This document shows, one piece after another, positions 40,186 through 50,710 of a stretch of DNA of 64,000 nt. The translations under genes and the position numbers were made by a program. Where the stretch lies: NCBI GenBank assembly GCA_963765875.1, contig CAVXYK010000007.1:248001-312000 (forward strand), written 5' to 3'. The DNA comes from JAWKOK01 sp963765875. GTDB taxonomy: Bacteria > Chloroflexota > Anaerolineae > Caldilineales > Caldilineaceae. The notes beneath the pieces are model-generated. The model searched no databases. It was not told the DNA's origin and saw nothing but the letters and a program-made list of their open reading frames with translations. How positions within the stretch are numbered: position 1 is the first letter of the stretch; every line of letters starts with the position of its first letter.

Positions 40186-40272
40186 CTTGACACGAATTCC
40201 CACGAATTCCCACGAATTTTCTCTCTGGGGCGACGACACAATTCGTGCAAATTCGTGACCATTCGTGTCAAG
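40186..40272. repeat. CACGAATT inverted repeat element, copy 2
   Basis: The left arm 40186-40218 (cttgacacgaattcccacga...) pairs with the right arm 40240-40272 (...gaccattcgtgtcaag). The unit is the same as at 874-956. Confidence 0.8.
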
Positions 40273-40334
40273 AAAAGACTTTTTACAGTCGAGTCACCGA
40301 CGATACCGGATGTTTGTCCAAGTTTCCTTGAGAG

Positions 40335-43300
40335 ATGGAGAAGAGAATGCAAGAGAACCTGGTGCAGCTGGCGCCACGGCTGACGGATGACGACGCATTG
40401 CGAATCGTGGCAGAGAAATACGGCATCTTTGGTGAAATTGAAGCGTTGCCCAGTGAGCGGGATCAGAATTTTCGCATAGTTGCCGATGACGCCGAGTACG
40501 TTCTCAAGATCGCCAACGCCAGCGAAGATCGGTCGGCTCTCGATCTTCAGAACCATGCCATGCACCATGTCGCGCTCAAGGCCGCGGACGCTCGTCTTGA
40601 TGCGCTTTGTCCGCAACTGATCTGGAGTGCCGACGGCGAGGAGATCGCTACAATTAGTGTGGACGGCTGGGGTGTTGCGGGCGATGCGGATGCTGTGGAG
40701 AGCCCTGAGCATTTCGTTCGTCTCTTGACCTATCTGCCTGGAAAACCGCTGGCATTGGCCCGGCCACAGGTCCCCCAACTTCACGCCAGTCTGGGTGCGT
40801 TCCTGGGTCGCATCGACCGCTACCTTTCCGACTTCTCCCATTCCTACGCCAAAACGAGACTTTCATTGGGATCTGCAGAATGCCGAGCGGGTCGTCGGCG
40901 AGTACAGCGTGTTGCTTGAACCGGCTCAGCAGGATCTGGCCGACTACTTTATGTCGCGCTATGTCAGCCACGCCAAGCCCCGCTTGACCGGTCTGCGCAA
41001 GAGCATCATCCACAGCGATGGTAATGACTACAACGTGCTGACCCGGCTCGACGAGAACGGGTTGCCCGTCGTCTCCGGCGTCATCGATTTCGGGGACATG
41101 GTCTATTCCCACACCGTCAATGAAGTCGCGATTGCCGCCGCTTATGCAATGCTCGGCAAGGCCGATCCACTGAGTGTAGCTGCAGAGGTAGTGGCTGGCT
41201 ATCATGCCGAGAACCCGCTCGTAGAGGACGAAATCGAAGTGCTATTCGACTTCATCTGTATGCGCCTCTGCATGAGCGTCTCTATCGCTGCGAACCAGCG
41301 ACGCCAGGCGCCAGACAATGAATACCTTGGCATCACCCAGGCGCCGGCTTGGGCGCTACTCGCCAAGCTGCGCGACGTTCATCCGCGCTATGCGTGCTGC
41401 GTGCTGCGTGCTGCGTGTGGATATGCGCCCGCCGAGTCATCACCGACATTGGTTCAATGGCTGAATGCCAATCGGGACCGTTTTGCTTGCGTGATAGACG
41501 TAGATATTCGGACCACGGAGACCCTCGTCCTGGACCTGAGCGTGGGCAGCCAACTGCTTGCGTTGGCCGAGCTAGATTCCAGAGCCGATGCATTCGAGCG
41601 AGCGGTACACAATGCCATGGATGGCGCCGGCGTCCCGGTCGCGGTTGGCCGCTACGATGAGGCGCGCACGATCTATGGGGCCGACCAGTTCATCTGTGAA
41701 ACCGATGAACAGCCAGAGAGCCGCACGATTCACCTCGGCATGGACCTCTTTGCCCAGCCCGGCACAGCCGTGTACGCGCCACTGGATGGTATCGTTGTTT
41801 GTGTGGCCAACAACAATGATCCGTTGGACTATGGCCCGACGCTGATTCTTCAGCATGAGTTTGACATGGGCGCGGGTCACCGTGGACAGTTTTTCACGCT
41901 CTACGGCCATTTGGGAACCGAGGTGCTCACCGACCTTCAGCCTGGAATGGCCGTGACCTCGGGCGCCCAGATTGCAACCATTGGCGATTCCAAGGTCAAC
42001 GGCGGATGGCCGCCCCATTTGCACTTTCAGATCATCGCCGATCTCTTTGATGAGCGGAACAACTTCCCCGGCGTGGCAGCGCCAAGCGTCCACGCTGTCT
42101 GGACCGCTATCTGTCCTGATCCAAACTTGATACTCGGCATACCCGCTGTGGCCTTTCCCAAAGAGGGACGTTCAGCTGAAGATATTCTGGCCGTTCGTCG
42201 GCGCAATCTAGGCAAGTCCCTGAGCATCTCCTATCGAGAACCGCTGCATATCGTCGCGGGAAGAAGCAGTTTCTCTATGATAGCGAAGGCCGCGTCTATC
42301 TTGATGTGGTCAACAACGTCTGCCATGTGGGCCATTGCCATCCCCATGTGGTGCGGGCTGGACAGGGGCAGATGGCCGTGCTCAATACCAACACGCGCTA
42401 CCTGCACGACAACATCGTCGACTATGCGGAGCGTCTGCTGGCCAAATTTGAGGACCCGCTGAACGTAGTCTTCTTCGTCTGTAGCGGCAGCGAAGCAAAC
42501 GAGTTGGCCCTGCGGATGGCACGCACCGCCACTGGCCGAAACGACATCCTCATGCTCGACGCCGCCTATCATGGCAACACGCAGGCGCTCATCGACATCA
42601 GCCCCTACAAGCACAACGGTCATGGGGGGCGCGGCGCGGCGGACTGGGCCCACATGGTCACCATGCCCGATCCCTATCGGGGCGTCTATCGTGGCGCTGG
42701 GGCCGATGCCGGCGCGGCATATGCAGGCCACATCAAGGAGACCCTTGACGCCGTTCAAGCCGGCGGTGATGGGGCGGCGGCATTTATTGCTGAATCTGTG
42801 CTGGGTTGTGGCGGGCAGATCGTCTTGCCTGACAACTATTTTGCAGAAGCCTATGCCCATGTGCGTGCGGCGGGCGGTCTCTGCATTGCCGATGAAGTGC
42901 AGGTCGGCTTTGGCCGGGTCGGCAGTCACTTCTGGGGCTACCAGACACAGGGTGTCGTGCCGGACATCGTCACCATGGGCAAACCCATCGGCAACGGCCA
43001 TCCGTTGGCCGCCGTGGTGACGACTCAGGCAATCGCCGATGCCTTCGCCAACGGCATGGAGTACTTCAACACCTTTGGCGGCAATCCGGTTTCATGCGCC
43101 ATCGGATCGGCCGTACTGGATGTGATCGAAGACGAGGACTTGCAGGGCAATGCACTGCGAACCGGTCATCGGTTGATGGCTGGTCTGTCTGGCTTAATGG
43201 AGCGTTTTCCACTGATTGGCGATGTCCGCGGACTCGGACTCTTCGTCGGCGCTGAACTGGTGCTGGATCCGGAGACCCGTCAGCCTGCACCTCACCATGC

Positions 43301-43469
43301 CTCCTACATCGCCGACCGCATGCGTGATCACGGCATCCTCATCAGCACCGACGGCCCGGATCACAACGTGCTCAAGATGAAGCCACCCATCGTCTGTAAA
43401 GAGAACGATGCCGACCGACTGGTGGCAACCCTGGAGAAGATTCTCCAAGAGGATTGTTTGCAGGTGTAG
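40335..43469 (+). CDS. Phosphotransferase - M23 peptidase - class III aminotransferase fusion (two frame breaks)
   Basis: Three domains. An APH-like phosphotransferase comes first (SEDRSALDLQNHAMHHVALK; catalytic loop IIHSDGNDYNVL; metal GVIDFGDMVYSH). An M23 metallopeptidase domain follows (HLGMDLFAQPG; FTLYGHLG; GWPPHLHFQI). Last is a class III aminotransferase (EANELALRMARTATGRNDIL; IADEVQVGFGRVG; PLP Lys in TMGKPIGNGHPLAAV). The frame breaks near 40858, where DFSHSYAK continues as RDFHWDLQNAERVVGEY, and near 42262, where LHIV continues as GKKQFLYDSEGRVYLDVV. Single-base indels explain both. The same order of domains is known in rhizobial-type proteins related to phospho-lyases such as AGXT2L. 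The role is unproven. A heptamer repeat lies in it (41391). Confidence 0.83.
41391..41418 (+). repeat. TGCGTGC heptamer array inside a coding region
   Basis: Four units of tgcgtgc (the last ends in t) in the region joining the kinase and M23 domains. The same heptamer appears in intergenic DNA at 56281-56308, 56513-56547, 52539-52560 and 52643-52660. Confidence 0.8.
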
Positions 43470-43490
43470 AGATCGGCTGACGACAACTAT

Positions 43491-43712
43491 GTAGGGACAG
43501 GGCATTCCCCGCTAGCAATGGGTTGACGCGTAGAATTTCCAACCTTCAAGGCCAATGCCGCTGACCTCAACGCAGCTAGGAATGCCCTGTCCGGCAGGCC
43601 AAGCCAAGCACGGACAAGGCATTCCTGCCGTCTCCCGGATAGCGCGTCCAATGTAGGCGATTTGGAATCGTTCGGCTAGAGATGTGCTCGACAGGGAATG
43701 CCATGTCCCTAC
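43491..43712. repeat. Nested inverted-repeat element, 222 bp
   Basis: Outer arms of 19 bp (43491-43509 gtagggacagggcattccc; 43694-43712) have one mismatch. Inner arms of 15 bp at 43578-43592 and 43612-43626 (aggaatgccctgtcc type) have one mismatch and echo the outer sequence. Confidence 0.75.
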
Positions 43713-43785
43713 GCGTCTGGGATCAACGACGTAGGTCAAGACGCTATCTTGTCACGTCTTGGCAGATGAAGAGAGAAATCGGCTA

Positions 43786-44484
43786 ATGACCAACGACCAA
43801 TCAACCCGACTCGAAACCCTAAACGCCGACGTCATTTCGTGCCGCATCTGCCCGCGCCTGGTCGATTGGCGTGAAGAGGTGGCGCGCACCAAACGCCGCG
43901 CCTATCTGGACTGGGACTACTGGGGCAAGCCGGTGCCGGGCTTTGGCGACGCCAACGCCCGTTTTCTGATCGTCGGGCTGGCGCCCGGCGCGCACGGGGC
44001 CAATCGCACCGGGCGAATGTTCACCGGCGACAAGTCGGGCGACTTCCTCTTTGCCGGGCTCCATCGTGCCGGATTCGCTAACCAGCCGACTTCCGACCAC
44101 CGGGATGACGGTCTGGAACTGATCGACTGTTACATGACGGCGGCGGCACGCTGTGTACCGCCGCAGAACAAGCTTGTGGCCCAGGAGCTTCACAACTGCC
44201 GACCGTTTCTGGTGCGCGAATTGGAGGCGTTGCCCACCGTGCGCGCCATCATGCCCCTTGGCGGTGTTGCCTTCGATGCCACGTTGCGCACCTTCCGTGA
44301 CATGGGCCATGAGATTCCTCGCCACAAGTTCGCCCATGGCGTCCTCGTCGATCTGCCGGATGGACTGCCGCCGTTGCTGCCCTCGTACCACGTGAGTCTT
44401 CAGAATACCAATACCGGTCGTCTCACGCCCGGTATGTTTGACGAAGTGCTCAATCGGGTGAAGAGGCTGATTGAACGACGGTGA
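43786..44484 (+). CDS. Family 5 uracil-DNA glycosylase (UDGb type)
   Basis: Removes uracil from DNA; a [4Fe-4S] enzyme. A 232-residue protein. The motif GLAPGAHGANRTGRMFTGD is diagnostic for family 5, and the second motif LPSYHVSLQNTNTGR fits the leucine-loop region. Cysteines that could ligate the cluster are ISCRICPRL, AARCVPPQNK and LHNCRPF. The ATG at 43786 starts just before the first Cys pair; an upstream GTG/TTG region at 43759 is less likely. It precedes a nested inverted repeat. Confidence 0.9.
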   Translation: MTNDQSTRLETLNADVISCRICPRLVDWREEVARTKRRAYLDWDYWGKPVPGFGDANARFLIVGLAPGAHGANRTGRMFTGDKSGDFLFAGLHRAGFANQPTSDHRDDGLELIDCYMTAAARCVPPQNKLVAQELHNCRPFLVRELEALPTVRAIMPLGGVAFDATLRTFRDMGHEIPRHKFAHGVLVDLPDGLPPLLPSYHVSLQNTNTGRLTPGMFDEVLNRVKRLIERR

Positions 44485-44491
44485 GCCACTT

Positions 44492-44663
44492 TGTACGACG
44501 ATATTTATGTCGTTCCGATAAATTGAATCCCGCGAACGTCCCCGGCACAGCCCACACAGATTAGCGCTAACCAAAATAGGTCCGGGCTGTGCCGGGGACG
44601 TGAATTCTAGGATCGGCCTTATGTCGTTTTTGACCGACCCTACGACATAAGTGTCGTGGTACA
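44492..44663. repeat. Nested inverted-repeat element, 172 bp (GTCCCCGGCAC type)
   Basis: Outer arms of 22 bp (44492-44513 and 44642-44663, acgacataa core) have three mismatches. Inner arms of 18 bp, perfect, at 44536-44553 and 44584-44601 share gtgccggggacg with the element at 9051. It fills the gap between convergent genes. Confidence 0.75.
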
Positions 44664-44670
44664 GATTCCG

Positions 44671-45705
44671 CTACACCGGCATACTCGCCAGCACCTCCTC
44701 GGCATAGCCAAAGAGCGCGGGCGCGCCGCCTGTGTGCAGGAATAGCACCGGCATGTCCGGGTCCAGCTTGCTGGCGCGGATGTCGGCGATCAGCGCCGAC
44801 ATGGCCTTGCCGGTGTAGACCGGATCGAGCAGGATGCCTTCTGTCCGCGCCACCAGGTGGATGGCGGCCAGCCCGGCCTCGGTGGGAATGCCGTAGCGCT
44901 CGCCCACGTAGGACACATCGTTGTCGAAATGATCCTCCGTCAATTCGATCTCGATTCCAAGGCGGTTCGCCGCCTGCTCGGCCATCCTCAGCATTTCGGT
45001 GACGCGTTCCGGCCCGGCCTCGAAGGGGTTGATGCCGTATGCGTGGATGCCGCTTTCTAAGAACTTCAGCCCCAGCACCATGCCGGCCTGGGTCGTGTCG
45101 GCGGCGGCCAAATAGAGCGTACGCGGCGCGATCTGCATGGCCCGGCACTGCTGTACCATCTCCAGCGCTGTCTCGGCATAGGCGATGGCGTCCAGGTCGA
45201 CAGTCTCGGCCAGCCGCGGGATGTAGACCTGTTTGCCCTCCGCCCGTAATCGCTCGGCCGTAGCTTGCACGGCCGCGGCCTGATCGACGCGGTCGCCGCT
45301 CTCGACAACCTGGATGTGTGCACCGAAGAGGTGCTGCAGGAGGGTGTTGCCCTGGATCTGCTCTCGATCAATGGAGCGCACCGGACGCAGCACCAGATGA
45401 ACCTCCAGCCCTGCCTTGGCGCAGGCCGCGGCCATCTGCCGGCAGTAGTTGGACTGGACGGCCATGCCGGTCACGATGGTGTCCGCGCCCTTGGCCAGGG
45501 CATCGGCCAGGCTGAACTCAAGCATGCGTGTCTTGTTTCCGCCGAAGGCCAGGCCGGTCAGGTCGTCACGCTTCATGTAGATGAGTGGCCCGCCCAGCGT
45601 GTTCGAGAGACGCGGAAGTGGTTCGATCGGCGTAGGACGGATGCCGATGGGGATGCGGGGAAGGGCGTCGATGGCGGTCTGGAGTTGGATCTCTCTGCTT
45701 GTCAT
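44671..45705 (-). CDS. D-cysteine desulfhydrase / ACC-deaminase-like PLP enzyme
   Basis: A cytoplasmic PLP-dependent enzyme of fold type II, 344 residues. The PLP Lys58 is in FGGNKTRMLEF; the PLP-phosphate contacts are AVQSNYCRQMAAACAKAG and the C-terminal FLHTGGAPALFGY. Family members degrade D-cysteine or 1-aminocyclopropane-1-carboxylate; the choice cannot be made by eye. Its start lies 17 bp downstream of the stop of the URO-D family gene, so both are probably one minus-strand operon. Confidence 0.85.
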   Translation of the reverse strand: MTSREIQLQTAIDALPRIPIGIRPTPIEPLPRLSNTLGGPLIYMKRDDLTGLAFGGNKTRMLEFSLADALAKGADTIVTGMAVQSNYCRQMAAACAKAGLEVHLVLRPVRSIDREQIQGNTLLQHLFGAHIQVVESGDRVDQAAAVQATAERLRAEGKQVYIPRLAETVDLDAIAYAETALEMVQQCRAMQIAPRTLYLAAADTTQAGMVLGLKFLESGIHAYGINPFEAGPERVTEMLRMAEQAANRLGIEIELTEDHFDNDVSYVGERYGIPTEAGLAAIHLVARTEGILLDPVYTGKAMSALIADIRASKLDPDMPVLFLHTGGAPALFGYAEEVLASMPV

Positions 45706-45722
45706 TGTCGTGTTTACCCGTT

Positions 45723-46838
45723 CTATCCTATCGAATTATCCACATACTCGCCGTGCTTTTTCACGGCTGCGATGAAGGCTTCCACATTCTCCATGGAAAC
45801 ATCGGTCTGGATGATGTGTGCGGGCGAAGACATGTAGCCGCCGCCTTCGCCCAGAACTCGAATCTTCTCGGCAATATCCGCTTCGATCTCGGCCGGCGTG
45901 CCGTTGGGCAGCAGGTCCTGTTGATCGATAGCGCCCCAGAAGGCGAACTTGTCGCCGAATTTGTCCTTCAACTCCTGGGGATCGTGGCCCGGCACATTGG
46001 GCTGAACCGGGTTAAAGACATCCATGCCGATCTCGGCCAGGTCGTCCAGAATGGGCGCAACCGCGCCGTCGGTGTGATAGGCGATGAGCACATCGGGGTT
46101 GGTGGCCTTGACCTCCTGCCACAACTCAGCATAGCGCGGCTTGAAAACCGAGCGCCACATGCGCGGCGAGATCATCATGCCGTTCTGAGAACCGAAATCG
46201 TCGCCGAACCAGATGGCGTCCACGCCGATGCCGGCAAGCTGTTTTGCGATGCCGATGCTGAACTCCTTCACCCGGTCGAGGAGAGCAAGCGCGTACTCCT
46301 CCTGCATGGCCAGGTCCATCAGATATTTCTCCAGCCCGACATGATGCCACGACATCTCGAACATGGTCAGTTCCAGATCGCCGATGACGAAATAGTCGTC
46401 CTTGTACATCTGCGCGTACTTGATGGCGTCATCGAAGCGGCCTTCAGCATAGGGGTCCGGGAAGGGATGGTTGTCTACGTCCTCTGGCGATGTTGCGTTG
46501 GCCAGCGGCGGCTCGACCGTCTGCATGTAGAGCGGCCCCTGCTCCATGCGCATGCCGAACTCGTTGATGATTTGACCCTCTTGGGGAATCGGGTGGCTGT
46601 AGCCGCGCGGCAGACCGCCGCCGACGATCACGCAGTCACTGCCCATGGCTGTGCGCAGCTCGTTGCCTGAAATACGATAGGTGAGGTCCTCAAAATAGGA
46701 GGTGGTGTAGTGGATGGGGATGTCGTATTTGGCCCCGAACGCGTCGAGCAGCGACCGGCAGAGATCAAATTGCACCGGAACGCGATCCGGTGTCCCTGTG
46801 CGTCGTAGCGCCGTCATCACCCGTTCACGAGAGTTCAT
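45723..46838 (-). CDS. Uroporphyrinogen decarboxylase (URO-D/MtaA) family protein
   Basis: A 371-residue TIM-barrel protein. It starts MNSRERVMTALRRTGTPDRVPVQFDL, and its motifs are WFGDDFGSQNGMMISPRMW and IAYHTDGAVAPILDDLAEIG followed by MDVFNPVQPN. These fit the non-haem branch of URO-D-like proteins, which includes corrinoid methyltransferases and secondary metabolite enzymes, rather than HemE: the length and H-T-D-G active-site loop differ from HemE. It is upstream of the D-cysteine desulfhydrase-like gene. Substrate unknown. Confidence 0.83.
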   Translation of the reverse strand: MNSRERVMTALRRTGTPDRVPVQFDLCRSLLDAFGAKYDIPIHYTTSYFEDLTYRISGNELRTAMGSDCVIVGGGLPRGYSHPIPQEGQIINEFGMRMEQGPLYMQTVEPPLANATSPEDVDNHPFPDPYAEGRFDDAIKYAQMYKDDYFVIGDLELTMFEMSWHHVGLEKYLMDLAMQEEYALALLDRVKEFSIGIAKQLAGIGVDAIWFGDDFGSQNGMMISPRMWRSVFKPRYAELWQEVKATNPDVLIAYHTDGAVAPILDDLAEIGMDVFNPVQPNVPGHDPQELKDKFGDKFAFWGAIDQQDLLPNGTPAEIEADIAEKIRVLGEGGGYMSSPAHIIQTDVSMENVEAFIAAVKKHGEYVDNSIG

Positions 46839-47289
46839 AGTTGGGTCTCCTTGGTTTGGGGGAAATGAGATTCTTGGAGTGGAAAGATAATTTGTGAGGT
46901 GTTGAGATTAGAAATTGGGAGATTGGAGACCGCCGCAAATGGCCGATTTTCAATCTCCCAAATCGTTTCGAGCGGATCTTCGCACATGAAGAATGGTCGT
47001 CCGCGTTCTAGTCGGTTTTCTTGGATAAGAAGCGCTGTGTTTCGAAAGGCCTTCGTCAAAAAGTGTACTGTAGAGAAGGTCCGAAGTCAAATGGTTTCGC
47101 CAGAACCGAAATAACAGGTGGTGGCGTGTCTCGGGCATTTTCTTCGCATAGCGAGGCGTGCAATTCTAACCGGTTTCAGCCGGTTTTGCGTAGCAGGCGG
47201 CGGTTTCAACCGCTGCTTGCCAATGCCCGGCCCAGCTTGCCACGCCGGCTCCGGCCCGCCGCCGAATCAATTCGCCACCTGCACCTGGG
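46839..47289. other. 451 bp intergenic region
   Basis: No intact gene. It contains short hairpins near 47176-47220 (aaccgg/ccggtt and agcggttg-like pairs) and leads into the DUF3604-like remnant. Nothing else was recognised. Confidence 0.4.
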
Positions 47290-47583
47290 GCAGCGCCACC
47301 ACGACCACGGCCGGCACGCAGGGCATTTGCCTGGCTGTCGATGGCGATGCCGAGACGTTGATCCGTGGCACGGTCAATGGGCCGCCGGTCGAGTTTTCGC
47401 TGGCCGAGTTGGTCGAAGGTCCGAGGTCGTGCTACCTGTGCGGTGCCGCAAGCCGTATACGTTTGCCGGATCGACTTCAGCCACCGGTCGGAGAGCGGTC
47501 CGAGGGACTGGCACTATGTTCGTGTTCGCCAGTTCAACGGGCAGTGGGCGTGGAGCAGTCCGACCTGGGTTGAAGGGTCTTTA
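47290..47583 (+). pseudogene. Remnant of a DUF3604-like secreted protein C-terminus
   Basis: Two frames together read like the end of a DUF3604-type protein: CLAVDGDAETLIRGTVNGPP and VEFSLAELVEGPRSCYL in one, then AVPQAVYVCRID and RDWHYVRVRQFNGQWAWSS in another. The N-terminal ~400 residues and the start are missing, so it is a fragment and not a sequencing slip. There are at least two frame changes near 47430. A call to a related calcineurin-like phosphoesterase tail is possible. Confidence 0.5.
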
Positions 47584-47625
47584 GGCGATGACGTGCCTAT
47601 TGCTCGCGGGAATAAATTCCGCGGC

Positions 47626-47761
47626 TAACAGTGAGAAGCGCCCTCAGGCGCTGTGCGGGCGGCGTTGATGCCGCAAAACCCGGCGGGACGCATTCCTGGA
47701 TGCACAAACTCACGGCAAATGGTACTCAACACAAAGCGCCTGAGGGCGCTTCTCGGTGTTA
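47626..47761. repeat. Inverted-repeat element, 136 bp
   Basis: 20 bp arms gagaagcgccctcaggcgct (47633-47652) and its reverse complement (47735-47754) pair perfectly. With flanks taacagt/...gtgtta the arms extend to 47626 and 47761. A related, looser repeat is at 54943-54999. Confidence 0.72.
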
Positions 47762-47839
47762 GATGCCGAATTTCATTCGATGCGAACGGTGCAGCCGGAA
47801 TCGTAGGTCGACCGGGTGCCCAAATAAATGACGTCCGAC

Positions 47840-48547
47840 CTACCTTTCAATCACGATCTGTTTCTCCTGTTCCCTTTCCCATGTATGGATCCAACAAACC
47901 GAATAGCTGATCCCTCCAACAATCACCGTACCCACCCACAGCTGACCAAGCGCAATAAGGGTCAAAAACCAGTACACTTCGTTGTCAGACAAAACATTGA
48001 CAAGGAACATCGAGAGCCCCGCAGCAATCGGCGCGACGTTGGAAACGCTAAATCTCGATTTCTTTGCCTCTTCGTCAAAGTCTAGGTTTGATTTGGTGGC
48101 TTGGCGCGGAAACACTTGCCCGGTCTTCTCCTCTAGTCTTCCTGATATGCCATACCCTAGGTTTTTGGGGTCCTTCGATCCCTTGCGATATTCAAAGATT
48201 GTGTTGCCGACGACGAAGAGACACCGCATTCCACCTATGACCAGCTTCATGCCGAGTCCGTGTCCATTCGCAAGCAAGAACCATGAGAGAGACAGAACCA
48301 GTACAGTGACACTAGAATACCCAAGGAACCAATAGAAGCGGACCCACAACAGACGCGTTGACACAAACCGAAGCATTAGGCCGGCAAGAAAATAGACGAG
48401 GCCGAAATACCATAACCAATATGGCGGTGTGATACCCGGTATCTCAAACAAAGCAAGATAAATATAGAACATCATTGGCATTGCAAGAGCAAATGGCATG
48501 GGCGAGTACGGGCCTGCTTCCGTGTCACGGATTTCACTGAACATCAT
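47840..48547 (-). CDS. Uncharacterised multi-span membrane protein
   Basis: A 235-residue protein with 3-4 hydrophobic segments in the N-terminal half (ALAMPMMFYIYLALFEIPG; YWLWYFGLVYFLAGLML; YSSVTVLVLSLSWFLLANG). A charged region of about 50 residues follows, then two more hydrophobic segments near residues 170-220. I know no family for it. It lies between a repeat element and the ABC substrate-binding gene and is transcribed away from it. A real gene is likely from its length, membrane pattern and lack of better frames. Confidence 0.55.
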   Translation of the reverse strand: MMFSEIRDTEAGPYSPMPFALAMPMMFYIYLALFEIPGITPPYWLWYFGLVYFLAGLMLRFVSTRLLWVRFYWFLGYSSVTVLVLSLSWFLLANGHGLGMKLVIGGMRCLFVVGNTIFEYRKGSKDPKNLGYGISGRLEEKTGQVFPRQATKSNLDFDEEAKKSRFSVSNVAPIAAGLSMFLVNVLSDNEVYWFLTLIALGQLWVGTVIVGGISYSVCWIHTWEREQEKQIVIER

Positions 48548-48882
48548 TTTGAGATTGCGTATGTATCTGTCCGCCTATCGCTGAAGCATGAATACACTGT
48601 TTGCCCTGGGTATAGTCGCAGATGTTTCCAGTTCGCCCGTGCGCCGTCTCAGTTGTGTGATTCGGTAGCGAGGGCTACTTATCATGACGCCAAACAGGCC
48701 GACTGGGTCGCGTGGGCTTTCGAGATCGGGAAATATCCGGTACAGTCCGGAGAAAAATACTGCCGCTGACAGAGACGTATCGGAGCCTCCATGCCCGCTC
48801 GATTTCTCCCTTGACATCTTCGAATGATCTGCGCCATACTGAAACCGAACGTTTTTTATCCACTACCAAGAGAGGATCTTCC

Positions 48883-50439
48883 ATGAAAAGAAACTACTTC
48901 GTATTCTCACTTCTGCTGCTCACCGCGCTGCTGATCGGCGCCTGTGCGGCACCTATGACCGTGGACTCCGGCGCCGCCGCTATGCCGTCAGAACCACAGT
49001 CCGGCGGCTCGTTGCTAATCGGCAAGGCCCAGGAGGCCGTCGGCCTCGATCCGCACCTGATCACGGCGCGCTCGTCCTTCGAACTGACCGGCCAAGTCTA
49101 CAACCAACTGGTCGACCTGGACGACAACTACGCGCCCATCCCCGAGCTGGCGGCTAGCTGGGAGAACCCGGACGACACCACCTTTATCTTCACCCTGCGC
49201 GATGACGTCACCTTCCACAACGGTCGCCCGCTGGTGGCTGAGGATGTGAAGTACAGCTTCGAGCGCATCAAGGCCGAGGAGACCGCCTCGCCCTGGGCCA
49301 CCCAGTTGGAGCTCATCGAGTCCATTGAGACGCCCGACGATACGACCGTGGTCGTCAATCTGAGCGAGCCCTTCGGCGCCTTCATGTCGACCATCGCCAG
49401 CTCGTGGGCTGCCATCGTGCCCATGGAAGAGGTCGAGGCCAATGGCGACCTGCAGAGCATCATGGTCGGCACAGGCCCCTTCATGCTCGCCAGCTACACC
49501 CCTGAGACCGAGACCGTGCTAATGGCCAACCCCAACTACTTCGACGGCGCGCCCATGGTCGATGAACTGGTCTACAAGATCATCCCGGACGAGGCTGCCC
49601 GACTGGCCGCCCTGCGCACCGGCGAGATCCACATGTCGGCGTTGGCCGACAATGCTTCGGCTGGGCTGGCCGCACGCAGCGACGGCGTCTCCGTGGCCGA
49701 TCAGCAGACTACGGACTACTATCTGCTGGGCCTCAACAACGAGCGCGAGCCCTTCACCGACCCGCGTGTGCGCCAGGCCATGAGTATGGCCGTGGATCGC
49801 GACGCGTTGATCAACTCCGTCTTCTTCGGCGAGGGCTTGGTGGCCGGACCGATTGTCGAGACCCTGGGCGACTGGGCTACACCGGTCGAGGAGCTGCCCA
49901 ACTATACGCGTGACGTCGAGGGAGCCAAGGCATTGCTGGCCGAGGCCGGCTATCCCGAAGGCTTCGAGACGACCATCACCGCCTCGCCGCGCTTCCCTCA
50001 GTTCACCAGCATTGCCCTGGTCCTGCAGAATCAGCTCAAGGATGTCGGCATCACGGTGACGCTGGATCAGGTTGAGTGGGGCACCTTCGTACAGAAGTGG
50101 ATCGACCGCGACTACGACACCTTTGTCAGCTTCAACGGCAGCGGCAACGATCCGGACCGTGCGCTCTATCCCATGCTCTACACCGACGGCTCGGTCAATG
50201 CCTTCCAGTTCTCGGATACTGAAATCGACGCCATGCTCGACGAAGCCCGCACCACCGTCGACCGTGACGCCCGTGTCGCCACCTACCACGATCTGAACCA
50301 GAAGATCGCCGAACTGGCGCCGCTGCTCTTCCTCTCCACACGCACCGAATACGTGGCCGCGCGTGACGAGGTCCAGAGCTTCGAGCTGTCGCCGGTCGAT
50401 ACGTATCGTTCGCTCAGGGACGTTTGGATCGCACAATAA
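48883..50439 (+). CDS. ABC transporter substrate-binding lipoprotein (family 5, oligopeptide/dipeptide type)
   Basis: A lipoprotein with lipobox LLIGAC (Cys21), 518 residues, secreted to the cell surface. The SBP_bac_5 pattern is clear: GSLLIGKAQEAVGLDPHL, an early VYNQLVDLDDNYAPIPELAASW, TFTLRDDVTFHNGRPL-like (FIFTLRDDVTFHNGRPLVA), VGTGPFML, and TDPRVRQAMSMAVDRDALI. It likely binds peptides or other small solutes. ATG 48883 is set by the lipobox and gagagga upstream. Two permease genes follow at 50711 and 51671, but no ATPase. Confidence 0.9.
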   Translation: MKRNYFVFSLLLLTALLIGACAAPMTVDSGAAAMPSEPQSGGSLLIGKAQEAVGLDPHLITARSSFELTGQVYNQLVDLDDNYAPIPELAASWENPDDTTFIFTLRDDVTFHNGRPLVAEDVKYSFERIKAEETASPWATQLELIESIETPDDTTVVVNLSEPFGAFMSTIASSWAAIVPMEEVEANGDLQSIMVGTGPFMLASYTPETETVLMANPNYFDGAPMVDELVYKIIPDEAARLAALRTGEIHMSALADNASAGLAARSDGVSVADQQTTDYYLLGLNNEREPFTDPRVRQAMSMAVDRDALINSVFFGEGLVAGPIVETLGDWATPVEELPNYTRDVEGAKALLAEAGYPEGFETTITASPRFPQFTSIALVLQNQLKDVGITVTLDQVEWGTFVQKWIDRDYDTFVSFNGSGNDPDRALYPMLYTDGSVNAFQFSDTEIDAMLDEARTTVDRDARVATYHDLNQKIAELAPLLFLSTRTEYVAARDEVQSFELSPVDTYRSLRDVWIAQ

Positions 50440-50467
50440 CGGAAATACCGTTCACGTACGTTGATCG

Positions 50468-50649
50468 GTAGGGGCACATGGTGGCTCGGCGGATTCCCGC
50501 CCGCCAAACGGTGAGAAGATTCATCGCCGGGCCATCACGTGCCCGTCACGGCAAGCAATTTTGCATTTGGAACGACGGGCACAAGAACGGGCGGATGCAA
50601 TGGCTGGGCGAAACCCGGATGGGTTTCCCGCCCGCCCTTATGCCCCTAC
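50468..50649. repeat. Weak inverted repeat with gtaggggca ends
   Basis: gtaggggca (50468-50476) and tgcccctac (50641-50649) pair; between them GC-rich words such as gggcgga and ttcccgcccgcc repeat. The arms are only 9 bp, so weaker than the other elements. Confidence 0.4.
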
Positions 50650-50710
50650 GTTTCTCGACCGGTGGGCGGAAACCCCGTACCCCGCTGCCATAACCACCAC
50701 CTGGATCACT

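Noticed and set aside
45699..46670. 323-residue open frame opposite the URO-D gene
   Set aside because: No family resemblance; the minus-strand gene is clearly coding.
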